A stretch of DNA of 64,000 bases from Laetiporus sulphureus 93-53 (taxonomy: Eukaryota > Basidiomycota > Agaricomycetes > Polyporales > Laetiporaceae), in NCBI RefSeq assembly GCF_001632365.1, contig NW_024468510.1, positions 622,310 through 686,309 on the forward strand, written 5' to 3'. Below the pieces are notes generated by a model that did not search any database, was not told the DNA's origin, and worked only from the letters and a program-made list of their open reading frames with translations. The translations under genes were made by a program, and so were the position numbers. Shown piece after piece: positions 35,560 through 47,623 of the stretch. Position 1 is the first letter of the stretch. Each line of letters starts with the position of its first letter.

Positions 35560-36489
35560 TGAGGGTACGCCCCCGGTCGGTGCTTCGGAAAGAGTGGCGT
35601 GTAAAAGTATGCTGGTCTCCAAGTTTCTCCTCTCAGTGTACGTCACGATCCACTTTAATGACTCATGTGAACATTTAATGTTATTGATACAGCTCTGATG
35701 AGCGATCTGGTGAGAGATGGAGCGGGTGTGCGATCTTCCGCTTTGAATCCTTCCGAGTGGAGTGAGATGTTCATGACGCCTTCAATGAACTTCAGGAATA
35801 TTTTAGCGTTTCACTCATTGCCGATCAAAGAGGCGTTCGTGAACAGGTATCATCACAAAAGGCTCAAAAGAGTGCGTGCGAGATTGTCAGAAATCATAGC
35901 GGCAAGGAGAGCCACAGGGCATGGAGGATTAATATTTACATACGCAACCGAATTTCGCTAAAACCTCGGTGATCACTGCCACTGCGGGCACCCGACGGAA
36001 TCTTCTTAGGAAGACAACATCGATTGACATCACGACGGTCACGTATCCTCTAAGAGATGATCCGGTTCGTCGAGTAATTATAAATGCGCCACAAGACAGG
36101 AAGCCTTTCCAAATGATACCACCAAGAACATATATAGTAGGTATCACTCCTGTGTTCGTGCTTTATAGTCGCATGATTGTTTCTCAACCGTCATGAACGT
36201 ACACAAATTCATGTCACCAATTGGCAGGAAAAGTTGTGGTACATGAGCGTTTAAATGCAATTGGCAAGCAGGAATCTGCAGGATCCAAACATAGCGAGAT
36301 TCAATCGGGCGGCGCTTGAAGGTAGCGGGGGCCGTCAGACGCTCGCCTGCTACCGTATACATTGAAATGCATCTAGTTCGACCATATGTCGTCTTCGATC
36401 CTTTCGCCCGCATGCTTACCAGCCAGATGACCAGCTCGCCCCTCTATTCATAACCCTCCAACGCAGCATCAGGTCGTTTTATTCACATC
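35560..36489. other. Intergenic region with one small unsupported ORF
   Basis: The largest item is an 87-codon ORF at 35698-35961 (plus strand, ATG start) with a basic helix-like stretch, RYHHKRLKRVRARLSEIIAA. It has no recognised homology and no extension by splicing that I could support, so I do not call it a gene. The remainder should hold the promoter of the transporter at 36490. Confidence 0.4.
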
Positions 36490-38794
36490 ATGTCCGGCCG
36501 CACTTCTGAGACTTTGAATGCCGACCTAGTAGAGAAGCAACAGCACATGGACAAGGCTTCGGGTCCTGAGAACGGAAGCAGGCACGGTGACGACTTAGAG
36601 GCTGCCTCGAGCCGTCCGTCCACGGAGGCAGAAGCAGAAGCAGATGACCCGTACGAGGTCACCTTGGGTCCTGAGGACGACCCAAAACACTTCTCGCGGT
36701 TCAAGAAGTGGATTATCGTACTTGCCATCTGTGACGCTGCGTTATGCGCGACTTTCGCGTCTTCCGTTGTATGCGTCTTCCCTTATTTTTATTTTCAATG
36801 CACTAAATTGGCCGATGCGTCTGCATGACAGGCGTCTTTTACTGAACGAGGCCTCGCGACAGACCTACATACTGTACATGAAGTTACGATCCTGAGTATC
36901 AGTCTGTTTGTCGAAGGCCTAGGTACTCTCTTGTTGGCACCCGCCCTGTATTCCAGCTGATTACCGTTACCTTCACACACAGGACTTGGACCGCTTCTCT
37001 TCTCTCCGCTATCTGAAGTGTTTGGCCGGAACAACGTCTATCGCATATCGTACTTCCTTTTCTGGGTTTTCACATGGCCGGTCGTCTTTCCACCGGACAT
37101 AGGTATGCTGTTCTTCCACTGACTCGTTTAGTCGCAGATGATCTGAGATTCTGGTCGCGTTCGTTTCGTTCCAAGAAACCTTCCTCGTGTTCCGCTTCGT
37201 CACGGGGTTCTGTAGCTCTGCTTTCCTCAGTGTGGCCGGCGGAAGCGTGAGCGATCTATTTGTGAATGAGGAAGTTGCAACGTGAGCGCACATTCAAACT
37301 GTTAGATTCCTCACCGTCAATTTATCGGTTACCAGCCCTATGGGTGTATACACGATGTCACCTTTCCTTGGCCCAGTCATCGGACCACTAGTTTCCGGGT
37401 GAGTCCTTAAGAAAGATACGAACGCATTGTCTTGGCTGACGAAGTGCATGATCAGCTTCATCTGTCAAGTATGTTGAGATCATATGAGATGAATCCATGG
37501 TTGCTGACTGCGTGGCCCTTTCTTCAGAATACTGATTGGCGTTGGGCGTATAGAGTTCTTCTCATCTGGCAGTTCGTCACTCTTGCACTTTTAGCGGTAG
37601 TGGGTTGCTGTTTCTCCCCTTCTGAATAATATGACATTCATTCTATGATAGTGCGTGCCGGAGACATATGCTCCCATAATCCTCAAGCGAAAAGCTGCAC
37701 GGTGCGTTTGATGACCAACATCCTCTTGGACGCTTGGCTTATCATTTACAACGGCAGACTACGCAAGGAGACTGGCAATGACAAGTATTGGGCACCCCTC
37801 GACCGACGAGAGGGGAGCATCGGTCATATGATACTAACGAGCATATATACCCCATTCAGTGAGTTGTTGTACGACCCGTAGGGGAACGCAGCTAACAGCT
37901 ACCTAGAGCTCTTGCTGTTTGACCGAATGGCGCTCTCTCTCGATGTTTGGTGTGTATCAGGTGTTATGCAGTCAGCTACTGTGCCTCACCGCATACATGC
38001 TAGGAATGCGCTCATCCTAGGTATTCTGTACCTCACTTTTGAAGCCTTTCCAATTATCTTCGAGAACGGCTTCGGCTTCAACTATCAGGAAACTGGCATG
38101 TCGTTCATCGGTATCGGAGTGGGCATGTGTGCTGCGCTGGCGACGCAGCCGTTGTGGAACAGGTGGGTATATGCGCACTCCCTGTACAAAATGTGCCTGT
38201 GGACCAACTATATGCGCGCAGATTTCATCGCAAGAAAGCTCAGGAACACGGTGGTGTACTCCCTCCCGAGACTAGGCTCATCATGGGCCAAGTTGGCGCA
38301 GTTCTCGCCCCCATAGGTATGTCCACTCCACCACATCACTTGCCACTCTTATCGACCCGCTTCCGTCCAGCACTGTATTGGCTCGCCTTCACGACCTATC
38401 CCTCCGTCCCGTGGATCATCCCCATCATCGCGTCGGTGCCATACGGCATGGCAACGTATTACATTTACTCATCCACATTCACGTACCTCGTGACGGCGTA
38501 TCGGCCGATAGCGGCGAGTGCGATGGCGAGCAACACCGCGCTGCGGTGCACGTTCGCAGCAGCGTTCCCGTTGTTTGCGGGCGCGATGTACGACCGCCTC
38601 GGCACGGTGGGCGCGACGGCGCTGCTGGCGGGATTGACGACGGTGATGATGCCGCTGCCGTGAGTAGCTGTATGCTGGCGAGAGTATAGGATTTCCTCGT
38701 GCTGATTGGATGCGACTTTCTGGGGGTGTGTAGATTTGTCTACTGGAAGTATGGCGCGGAGCTAAGGGCCAAGTCGCGCTTCACTGTCCGATGA
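36490..38794 (+). CDS. MFS drug:H+ antiporter (DHA1, polyamine/multidrug type)
   Basis: This is a 12-helix MFS exporter of the DHA1 group. It has an acidic N-terminal tail of about 55 residues with the pre-helix motif DDPKHFSRFKKWIIVLAICD. Later exons give LGPLLFSPLSEVFGRNNVYR (the conserved loop between helices 2 and 3), FRFVTGFCSSAFLSVAGGSV and MSPFLGPVIGPLVSGF with NTDWRWAYRVLLIWQF, which form the antiporter motif C region. The central loop includes LRKETGNDKYWAPLDRREGS. The second half has LGILYLTFEAFPIIFENGFG, YRPIAASAMASNTALRCTFA and PLFAGAMYDRLGTVGATALL, ending AKSRFTVR at TGA 38792-38794. About ten short introns are present and no disabling change was seen. It could export toxins, drugs or polyamines; the substrate is not assignable. 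Confidence 0.88.
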
Positions 38795-39188
38795 TCACGC
38801 TGTGAGGTGTTCGAAACGCCGTTTCTCGGCGACACAAGGGACATCTGTGCGACTGCTGCTCCGGATGCATGTTGATTGGCTAGAGGACTAAAGAGGCGAG
38901 CACAGCCAATTAGATTTTACCATGCTGCAATTTCACCTTGTATTAATTAGGATTGTATTTCAAGTGCCGCTGTCGGCGCAGCCCTCGAACCAATCAGCGT
39001 TTGCCCCACGCCATTGGCAGCCACATTAATTGCTTGCGACAAGGAGCAAAGCGGACAGCAACGAAAAATCGGTGATTGAACGGAGCCGGGAAATCTCGGG
39101 GGGCATGGCACTGGCTGCTTGACCACCGTTAAAGGCAGACAGCGGCTGAGGGCACGATCCCCACATCCCCACCCGCCCTACCCTCACC
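38795..39188. promoter_or_regulatory. Upstream region of the COX8-type gene
   Basis: This 394-base region separates the transporter stop from the small mitochondrial gene on the same strand. It contains two CCAAT-type motifs (CCAAT near 38905 and 38990), which are common upstream of fungal respiratory genes. No other feature was seen. Confidence 0.4.
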
Positions 39189-39540
39189 ATGATCGCCGCT
39201 CGCGCCAGCCTTCCTCTCCGCCGGGCAGTTGCCCGCTCACCCGTTGCGCAGCCAATGCGCTTCTCGCATGCTCACGCCGGTCCCGGGGTACGAGGCCCTT
39301 TCCTCATCATCACGAGACACAGAGACCTCTGACCTCGACACCACCAGACCGTTCCATTCAACGGCAAGTCGCCCTGGTTCGGGCTCCAGCTCGTCTCCTA
39401 CCTTGGCCTCGGCTTCGTCCTCCCCTTCGTCGCAGCGGCATACCAGCTGTGCGTGGTTTGATTTCTTGTTGTGTGCTGTGTGAGAAGTGAGCTGACTCGG
39501 TTCGGCGGTTTGCAGGAAGAAGTCCACCGCTAGCACGTGA
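39189..39540 (+). CDS. COX8: Cytochrome c oxidase subunit VIIc/Cox8-type, mitochondrial
   Basis: Three exons encode about 75 aa. Exon 1, MIAARASLPLRRAVARSPVA with PMRFSHAHAGPG, is an Arg-rich mitochondrial presequence with a cleavage-like RFSHA site. Exon 2, VPFNGKSPWFGLQLVSYLGL followed by GFVLPFVAAAYQL, is the matrix segment and single inner-membrane helix of Cox VIIc. Exon 3, KKSTAST, completes the tail at TGA 39538-39540. Length, presequence and helix match the fungal family of small complex IV subunits. It is convergent with the Dicer-like gene 230 bp away. Confidence 0.85.
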
Positions 39541-39772
39541 ACTGCTGCACACGGGATAGACGGGCATAGATGGGGAGCATAGAGCTTATAGAACCTATAG
39601 AGCTGTCTGTCTGCTGCACAGCCATTATCATTATATCGAACTTGGATGTACGTCTCTGCATTTCTTTGAGCGACCCGCGACACCAGCGGCGGCGACATGG
39701 AAAAAGGGACGACAGGCAGCCATCGTTCAGTCATAACTTCAGCGATGTATTCCCTACAGTCGACGCATTGAT

Positions 39773-42700
39773 TTACTCTTCCTCGTACCCAAGCTCAGCT
39801 CTGTCAACGTTCGTTTTCTTGCCCTTCTGGCTCTGCTGCGAGGTAGCGCGGCAATCGCACGTGCGCGCCATGAAACTTGTGTCACCGTTCAACGCGTCAA
39901 GGGCGTGCAAAGCGGCGCTGCTTCTGGCAGCAACGACGTTAGCGCCTTCACCGTGAGCTAATACGATGCCATGCACGATGACTGCAAAACACTCGTGAAT
40001 CTCTGAACCGTCCTGGACAAAAGCAAGCATACCATCGCAACGAGTCTGCTTTTTTCTCTCCTTGACGATACTATGCCGCTGGCATCCGTACGACGTAAGC
40101 AGCTCGTACAGTGTCGCAATAGGCTGCGGCCACAGAGTCTGTATCCGCACGTAGCGGTCGTAGAATGGCTTCATCACTTCGTCGAACAGTACCGTGACGT
40201 TTTCCTCCGCAAAATCATCCGAGACGTACAGCGCGGCGATGACGGATTCAACGATGTCAGATAGAACCTAAACCAAGGCAAGTCTCTTCAGAATGGATGA
40301 CGTCGACCGATCACCAGTTACCTACCTTTGGCGGCTCGAGTGTAGTCCAGTACTGCTTCGGCTCTCTACGCTCATCGGCTGCAGCACGGTGCTCCTTGTT
40401 CTGCAGCACACGCAATTGGCTGACGTATGCTCGAATTGCGGAGTCAATCTCCTTGGAGTTATGCCGTAAATGCTTGTGCAGGCCGATCTCTACACAGAGA
40501 GCCGCGAGTGCGTGCATCGATACCATCGCGCTCTGTGACATGCATCAGCAATCGTGCTTGGCGATGGAAGGCTGCACTTGCCCTGAGCAGCGAGAGGTCT
40601 CCAGGCATGAGCGTCGGATGGCAGTGATAGATGTGTCGGACGGCGACTAATACGGAGGTGTGAATGAGCGCATCTCAAACCTGTTGGATTGACTCACGGA
40701 CGTCCAGCACAGCATCCCCAATGAACTCGAGCCGATCATACCTGGTGAAGCCATAGCCTTCAATAGATGCATGAGTCTAGGGGAACCCAATGTGAGCTTG
40801 GGCCATGCAGACAAAGCTCAATTTCATCACCAGTGCACACGCAAGCAATTGTGGTTTCTTGAAACGACAATGCAAAAGGCCTTCCACGGCTTGCACAATG
40901 CCCGCGGGAAGGGCATCCGTCACATGAGAAAGCGGGACAGATGCCTTGAAAGCGAAATCCGACCATCGTTCCACTAGTGGCACACCTACATGAAGAGCCT
41001 TAGCGACTCTCAGGGCTACAGACTGTCCTCCGCTGATGTAGGCCGCGCCTACGAGGGATTCGACAACGTCTGCGACGGTCTGTATGCAATCAGGTGATTC
41101 AACATGGGGAACGCAATCTATGCGAAGGATCCTGACCTTGGCTCCGAGCCATTGGATGTCGTAATCGTCCTCTTGCTTCTTCCTCTTGCTTCGTTTCCCA
41201 GACGGTTTAGGCTGATCTCCCTGCGACTTGTTCTGTATTGTTACAGGAACTCCATCGTCTTCAGCTCTTGAAGATACAGGAGGGACAGGCTGCCACAATC
41301 TCGCCATGAATGGCTTGCTTTGAATATATGGTGGCAGCCCAGCTTCATTCGCTCCGGACAGCAGGGCCTCGTTGCTGACAATGTCTCTCCGTGATGGGTG
41401 TAGCGCACCCTGTGGAGCCGATGGCATGGTTACGAAGCAGTAGATGGAAGCCAGCTGCTTCAAGAAGGCGTCGCCTATGCATAACACCTATGTCATCCAC
41501 CGACAGCTGGAACACATGACTACTTGCCTATGAACTCCAGGCGCTCATAGTCGAACTCGGCATTCGCAGAAGGAGTGGTCAATGCAACTAAAAGCTGCCG
41601 CTCATTGACAGAATTCTGGAAGAACCTTGCGTTGAGCTCCTTCACCAGTAATTGATCGTCAACCCTTCGCATGATGGACGGCATCAGGAGCATTGTCCGG
41701 AATGTGCTGTAAATCGTGACTGTTGAGCGGCTCAGTTGACAGACAATGTAAATGAAGATACCTTGCTGGGATCGTGGACTTCGAGCACAGCTCCGGAATC
41801 AAGTCTAGTGCTAATAAGTGTACCGACTGCTGGCTGCAATGCAGAAACTCACATTTCACCGGTGGCTTCGAGTCAGTCTGCATCTTGACGTTCGGAGTGA
41901 GGTAGCTGACTCCAGAGGGCATGCGTGCGACCTCAATAAGCGGCTGATGTTCATCTTTGAGTCCTTGGAAGTCCTTGATACGCGCTCTACAATATCCGAG
42001 AAAGCTCGCATATTCTGCCTCGCGCTGTAATCCCATTAAACTGCTGTCCGCCTCATCGCATAGTCGAACATGACTCACAGGACTATCATCGGCTTTGCTC
42101 AACGGACTCAGATCATGCCTGACCTTCTTCACAAAGAATCGATTCGTGAACTCTGCACGTCTATCTTGCACGACGGAGTCTCCCTCGATAGAATCTCCGT
42201 TATCCGACAGCAGCGGTACAATGAAATTGTCTGCGGCGAGTCTGACCAGCTCCCAAGGGATGTATTTCGCAATGGATGGATGTTGTCCCAGACCATAGAA
42301 CCGTCGTAAGATCTCCTCGGCACCCTTGCGCAGAGGAGCAAGAAAGTATGGCATATCGTCCGCGGAGTAAGCGAGCGGCTTGTTGGTAATCGCCCTGCAC
42401 ACTCGTTCAGTGTATCGATGTAGAAGAGAGAGATGCTCGTCACTGATGTCAAGCGCTCCGGCTCTAGCAAACTGTGCGACGGCCGTGAAAGTGGCAGGAA
42501 ATATGGAGAAGCTTGCCAGTTCAGGAAGCGCTCTCCTGGTGAGTAGAAGGATTGGAGCGTGGTCATCCTCCTGCACGTTGCTGAGGGATACGATCGTTGA
42601 GTACAGGCGCCCTTGAAAGCTCTTTCCGCAGTTCGTCCAAAAGTCTGGTCGCTTCTTAAAACAGCGATAAGTATTGGCGGACATTACGGCTGTGACTATG

Positions 42701-45248
42701 TCTTCATCCGCTTTCCTAGTCGCAGTGACGCCTTCAGTTGATCTTGTGATACATCCATCTTGACTTTGGGGGAACATGCGATAGTCCAAGATGCCTCTAT
42801 CAAACAAAATGCTGCAAGCCTGGTAACATGCCTCCATGCGTGCCTCGGCGAAAGTGGCACATGTCGGACCAGTGATTGTAGGTATCGGAGATGCTGCAGG
42901 AAGAACCACGGTGCACGAATATCTAGGATTGCCGTCGGCCTTCGTATTGACGTCGCGGTTTATGAAGAATGGTCGAATCCAATAAACAATTTCTTTGCTC
43001 TGCATGCTTGCGGCGAGGCGATGCATCACGGTATGGGCTTCCATTTTGCGGATTGTTGCACCAGTCGTGGGGTCTCGTATGCATTCCACGGACTCGAGTT
43101 CATCCTCACTGTCAGAGCGATATGGATCCAAGGATTCAGTCAGCGCTCGTGGAGGTATGGCGCCTTCATCAGAGCACATGGTCTGTTTGGCCCATTGTGA
43201 CATGTCCTGATCGAAAGCCATGGTGTCAGAGAGAATGTGTCGATGCGCATCGTTGTTTTCTTCGATCATGTGTACGAGGCGGCCTCCTGAATCCGTGCAT
43301 AGAGCGGCCGAACGCACATACGATACTTGACTACGGAATACGTTATAACTAGGCATTCAGGATCAGCCTCCATGATTCATTTGGAGTTAACAACAGACGT
43401 ACCGAATAACTGTATTGAATTTTGGAAGGTCCAGATTCTCCAACGACTTGGTGATGACTAGAATGTTGCAGTGACCCTCTTCGAGTGCTTGCGCGACGGA
43501 TTGCTGCGAGGAAAGCATCAGCTTTTCTCTGATCATCGTCCTTTCGTTAACTTACTAGTCGCTCTGGGCAAGCGTACACGTCGCCTGACAATGTCATCGG
43601 ACGGAAGGACGGTTGACCAGGTTGGGAGGGCAAGGTGTTCAGTAGCTCGACGAGCATGGTCGCTATTGCCTTCTTCTGAACTATTGTTTTCGTGAGACCA
43701 TGTTATTAACAAGTTCGCGGGTCTTACCAATGACAAATATACGGAACTTGTTGCTTCCGCCTAAGCCGTTACGCCCCTTCAACTCCTCTACAAACCGCGC
43801 GAATTTGGGAGAGAGGTTAGAGTTTCTCGAAGCCGAGTCGAGACAAGGGACCTTGAATGACCAGCGTTTGATTACTTCGCGAATTGCCTTCGTAGGCGTA
43901 GCTCTAAGCCCAATAACTCCATCCCGAACTTCATGCGTTGGCGTCGAGGATAGGGCTAACTTCCAAAACAACTCCTCCGCGCACAGTCCAAGCTCGGTGA
44001 GCACTGTTCGTGCGCGCTTGAAGAGATGAGGCGGTATGGAACCTTCGTTGTCGACTTCGCGCAACTTGGTGGACAGCGGAGTCCGCGCAGCCGAACAGCA
44101 CAGCTTCTGATAAGTCACCACATTCTCGACTAGACCTTCAAGTCGGCGCGCGCTTGGAGTCTGCACTTCGTCTGCGACGACGTAGCACACTTGAGCATTT
44201 GTGTAGCGTTGGAACTCCAAGAACGCTGGAGGTTGGGATCCGACATGCGGCATGAACGCCAGTATGCGCGGTCTTGAGGCTACGTTGACTGCCCGATACA
44301 ACCGACCGAACTCTTCACAATCAGGCCAAAAGCCGCCTAGTACCAACGTGCTGACGTGAGCTATCAATAACGCTCCTTCCACGACTGACTCCATGAGAGC
44401 CTGGGATGTACTCAGCATCTATAACACAGGGAACAGATGCAGAAGGCTTACATGGTGCGATACTATTATGACGTCTGTGCCACTCTGTTCAAACCAATTA
44501 CCATCCTCGTCTGTTGCGCAGCTGGCATGTTGTCCAATTCGAGAGATATACCCAGAACTTGCCAAGTCTGCATGATATTGACTGATGCCAGCGTCATTTC
44601 TGGTCCAAAAGAATGTGTCATTCTGCTTATGCATACACTTACATGGGAGAATCACTAACTCTACGACGAGAAGGTTTAAGCCATCATGAAGCAACCCGGC
44701 AGCTAAACGATATCTTCGACTTTCAGCTGATCGCGCAAAGAAGTTCGTAAGCAGTGCCTTCTTGACTACAGTATTCATCAGCACTGGATTTCAGAGGTGG
44801 ACATAATCAGAAGAATCGCACCTGCAGAATCCTCAGTGATTGCAACGACTGCATGGTTCTGGACCGTTAACGACAGTAAACTTTAGATAGCATGATGAGT
44901 TTTACCATTGTGAATTTGAGTCTCTTCGAGAATGGCTTTCGCAGTTAAGGTTGGATACGCCCACGGCACGTCGTCATTTATGTTTTCGGGTATGTTCGAC
45001 GACCAAGACGTTCTTCGCCTCTTGTTTGATCTAGCGAGCGGCTCTTCAAGTGAAGCATCGACCTCGCTCGCCAAGCGTGCACGACTCGTCTGCACACTGC
45101 CCTGTGCAGGTTCGAAACCAGAGTCAATTCTTGTTGATGGCGCTGAAGTTTTCCGGCTTCCATTAACGCCCGGATTCTCGCCAGGCGTCGTTTCGGAAGC
45201 CAGTTTTGAGCTTGCGCTTGCCCGCGCCTGATTCCAAAGCTCGAACAT
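39773..45248 (-). CDS. DCL: Dicer-like ribonuclease III with degenerate helicase
   Basis: Dicer cuts double-stranded RNA into small RNAs for silencing. The N-terminus (MFELWNQARA) is Ser-rich with KRRR. The helicase region is recognisable but worn: the usual Walker A site reads VVAITEDSAVLMNT, and the DECH position reads LLIAHVSTLV. VTKSLENLD-type and VSYVRSAALCTDSGG stretches replace motifs V and VI. The Dicer dimerization domain follows (TVVLPAASPIPTITGPTCAT, FDRGILDYRMFP), then a PAZ-like region (SFQGRLYSTIVSL, PLAYSADDMPYFLAPLR). RNase IIIa has FDYERLEFIGDAFLK and VADVVESLVGAAY. RNase IIIb has YDRLEFIGDAVLDV and LSDIVESVIAALY. Both carry the acidic residues expected for cleavage. The C-terminus resembles a dsRNA-binding domain and ends RAELGYEEE. 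About 20 introns are present. The start is the ATG at 45246-45248; an upstream exon is possible. Confidence 0.88.
41475..41527 (-). other. GC-AG intron splitting the RNase IIIa active-site motif
   Basis: On the minus strand the exon ends GAGTTCATAG and the intron begins GCAAGTAG rather than GT. It ends GCATAG after 53 nt. The join gives ERLEFIG-DAFLK in frame. GCAAGT is the normal context for the minor GC donor class. No GT donor nearby restores the frame. Confidence 0.75.
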
Positions 45249-45443
45249 GACCAGAGAGGCTACAGCAGTTCAAAACAAGAAGAAGACAGCAGACAATTGA
45301 TCGGTGAGCGTTAACGCTGAACCCGAGAAAGTGTAGCGCCCATGGTGCTCGCCGTGCGCCACAATAGCCACAATAGCACAAGCCTGATATGAACGCCCAC
45401 TGAATCTGGGGGTACCAATGGACGTCTGCAACAGCCTCCCGAG

Positions 45444-47084
45444 ATGGTCAACAATGCCCACCTCATCCAGTCTCTTCTTCGTCAGCTCCAACAGTCTGAA
45501 TCCGATCCATCGTCTTCAATGGTGGTGAGAGAGCGAGTTCAATCGGAACCTTGCCTACTTGCTCGTCTTCCTTCAACCGGTTGGTATACTATCTCTTTCA
45601 TACCAGTGGACACCAATATGTTCTCAAGCCTTCATACAGCGTGAGGCCGAGCAGTTAGCTCCAAAGGCTATCATCAAGCAGCTGAGACACACTCCGCCGA
45701 GCTCTCCTGAGCTAGATGCGGCAAGTCCCCTACCCGAGGAAAGTATCGAAGGAGAAGTCGAGGAGGAACAGCCTGTGCCACAGACGCCACAGGAAGAAGA
45801 AACAATTCCCTCGCCTAGCAGGGCGAAGAGCCTCTCATCTGTTCTCTCATCCATCTCTTTACCGTCTCCCAACTTCTCGTTACGCCGTTCTTCACGTAGT
45901 GTTGCGTCCACAGGAACAAGACCATGGAAGGAACCTGAGGCAAGTCTCTCACATCGCCAGTTTATATACTCTCCTCGCGATGCTTACCACGATTTATAGC
46001 CATACGAGGTGTTCCGCGCGGTTGAGAAGAAGGACATCATGTTTCTGATGGAAGTGCGAGACAAGGCATTTCATGTCAGTACGAGGACGCGCATCTGAAG
46101 TTCGGTTTGCTGAGACATCATCATTTGCTCTAGCTTCTCCTACGCAAGAACGGTGATGCGTCGCCCTTGCTGCACTGTATCCGCATAGGCAAGTCCCACC
46201 AAGAAGTTGCCATCGTGCTACTAGGTGCCTTTTCGCGATATATCAACAATCTGCAAGATGATGAGATCAATCTGCCACGCACGAAGATGCTGCTCAAGGC
46301 GCTACGTAGGTATCTTTATCGCACAATAGACGCACGGACGCGACTCATAGTCGCTGGGACCTCAGGAGTGAATCTCCGACTTGCAATCGATCTAGGGCTG
46401 CAGACGTCTCAGAGCGACCTCATTGCTTCCTTTTTGCAAACGCTCATTATGAGCGAAGGCGACAAATGGGTTTGGGCGCAGACAGGTAATGTTGCATCCG
46501 CACTGCGTGCAGGCACAGCAGGCAAGCCCGTGAAGACCGCCGAAGATGCTGTGAGAGGTTTTGCTACGAAGGAACTGGGGAAGGCGAAGCTCATTGCAGC
46601 ATTTGAAGACTAGTAAGCGTTCCTGAGTGCATTGCCTTTATCGTTCTCTGATGTATTTCTTACACCGCGATAGTGTCGGGAATGCCACTACAGATCTTCT
46701 TATGATGGGTGCGTGGTCGCTGGTCATGGATCATGTCCAAGCAGAGCTCATTCCGGTAGGAGCTCTTCACTCGGAGCGTATACTCGTTCGTCCTAACTGG
46801 GTGATACGCATCAGAGTTGGTATTTTGCCCGGGATGACCGCGTGTACAAGGCCTTCGTGGAACGGCTTGACCGTCACAAAGCAGATATCAGCCGAGTCAT
46901 CGGACGCCGCCTTCGTTGGCAGTTGCGAGTCTTGCGCCAGGTCCTGGAAGGCAGGAGTACGAGTTACCACGTGAGTATTTTGCGTCCCGTCAACGGACGA
47001 CATCTTCCTAACGCAGCAGTGGCACCGCTTTAGAGCAAGGTGCAAATGCTGGCCGAGGAGTTCGATGAAGGGGAAGGAGTCTGA
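45444..47084 (+). CDS. Conserved agaricomycete protein of unknown function
   Basis: Exon 1 (MVNNAHLIQSLLRQLQQSES) joins to REAEQLAPKAIIKQLRHTPP and a Ser/Pro/Glu-rich disordered stretch with KSLSSVLSSISLPSPNFSLR. The conserved core follows: PYEVFRAVEKKDIMFLMEVR, LLRKNGDASPLLHCIRIGKS and HQEVAIVLLGAFSRYINNLQ, then LRLAIDLGLQTSQSDLIASF and TAEDAVRGFATKELGKAKLI, VGNATTDLLMMGAWSLVMDH and RRLRWQLRVLRQVLEGRSTS. The last intron ends near 47034 and the tail SKVQMLAEEFDEGEGV stops at TGA 47082-47084. I recall close relatives in many agaricomycetes but no assigned function. The core has an alpha-helical, repeat-like, ankyrin-like feel without canonical ankyrin motifs. No signal peptide or membrane segment is apparent. 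It is divergent from the Dicer gene by about 195 bp. Confidence 0.75.
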
Positions 47085-47623
47085 AGATGTTTCACAGTTT
47101 CATTTCATCTCAACACGGACTTGGATCGCAGATTATATTCGCACGGCACCTGCTTGAACATCGCAAAATGGTAATGATTCTTCTTTGCCGCCTGACCTGC
47201 TATGACCACGAAGAGCCATGGAGACTCGCATTCCTTGTTTTCAATATGGCCTAGAAACCTAGCAATGCATCAAGCATGCTCATACAAGGTGCTATCCGGG
47301 TATGAGCCCACAACCCGTCTGATGGCGTATTATTGAGCAAAGATCAAGTATCTTCCATGACGCAAATGGCTCTTGGACCACTTAGTGCTCATATAAGGTG
47401 CTGTCCGGGTAAAAGGTCACAACCCGATGCGGCGTATCGTCGAGCAGACATCCCAATTAGTAGCTTAGTCTACTGTGCATCCACGTAGTCCGTGACTTCA
47501 TTTGCATATATTAATGAAGAGTTCGGTAAGCACTTCAGTATGTAATTCCGTAGACGCGAAAACATCAGCTTGTCATAATAAAATGTCGAGGTCGACAGTG
47601 ACTTCACGTCCACTGCCACCGCG
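47085..47623. other. Intergenic region containing a 60-bp direct repeat
   Basis: No gene was found in these 540 bases. Two diverged direct copies of about 60 bp begin near 47276 and 47388. Each contains ATGCTCATA(C/T)AAGGTGCT or a close variant, then TCCGGGTA and CACAACCCG, then GGCGTAT and GAGCA. They are 112 bp apart. They could be fragments of an old repeat element or a short 3' duplication. No tRNA fold was found in either copy. Confidence 0.55.

Noticed and set aside
35698..35961. 87-codon ORF as a gene
   Set aside because: There is no homology that I recognise, no splicing support and no conserved neighbour relation; it is noted only in the intergenic entry.
47276..47450. tRNA or other RNA gene in the 60-bp repeat
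   Set aside because: I could not fold a cloverleaf and saw no proper B-box in either copy.
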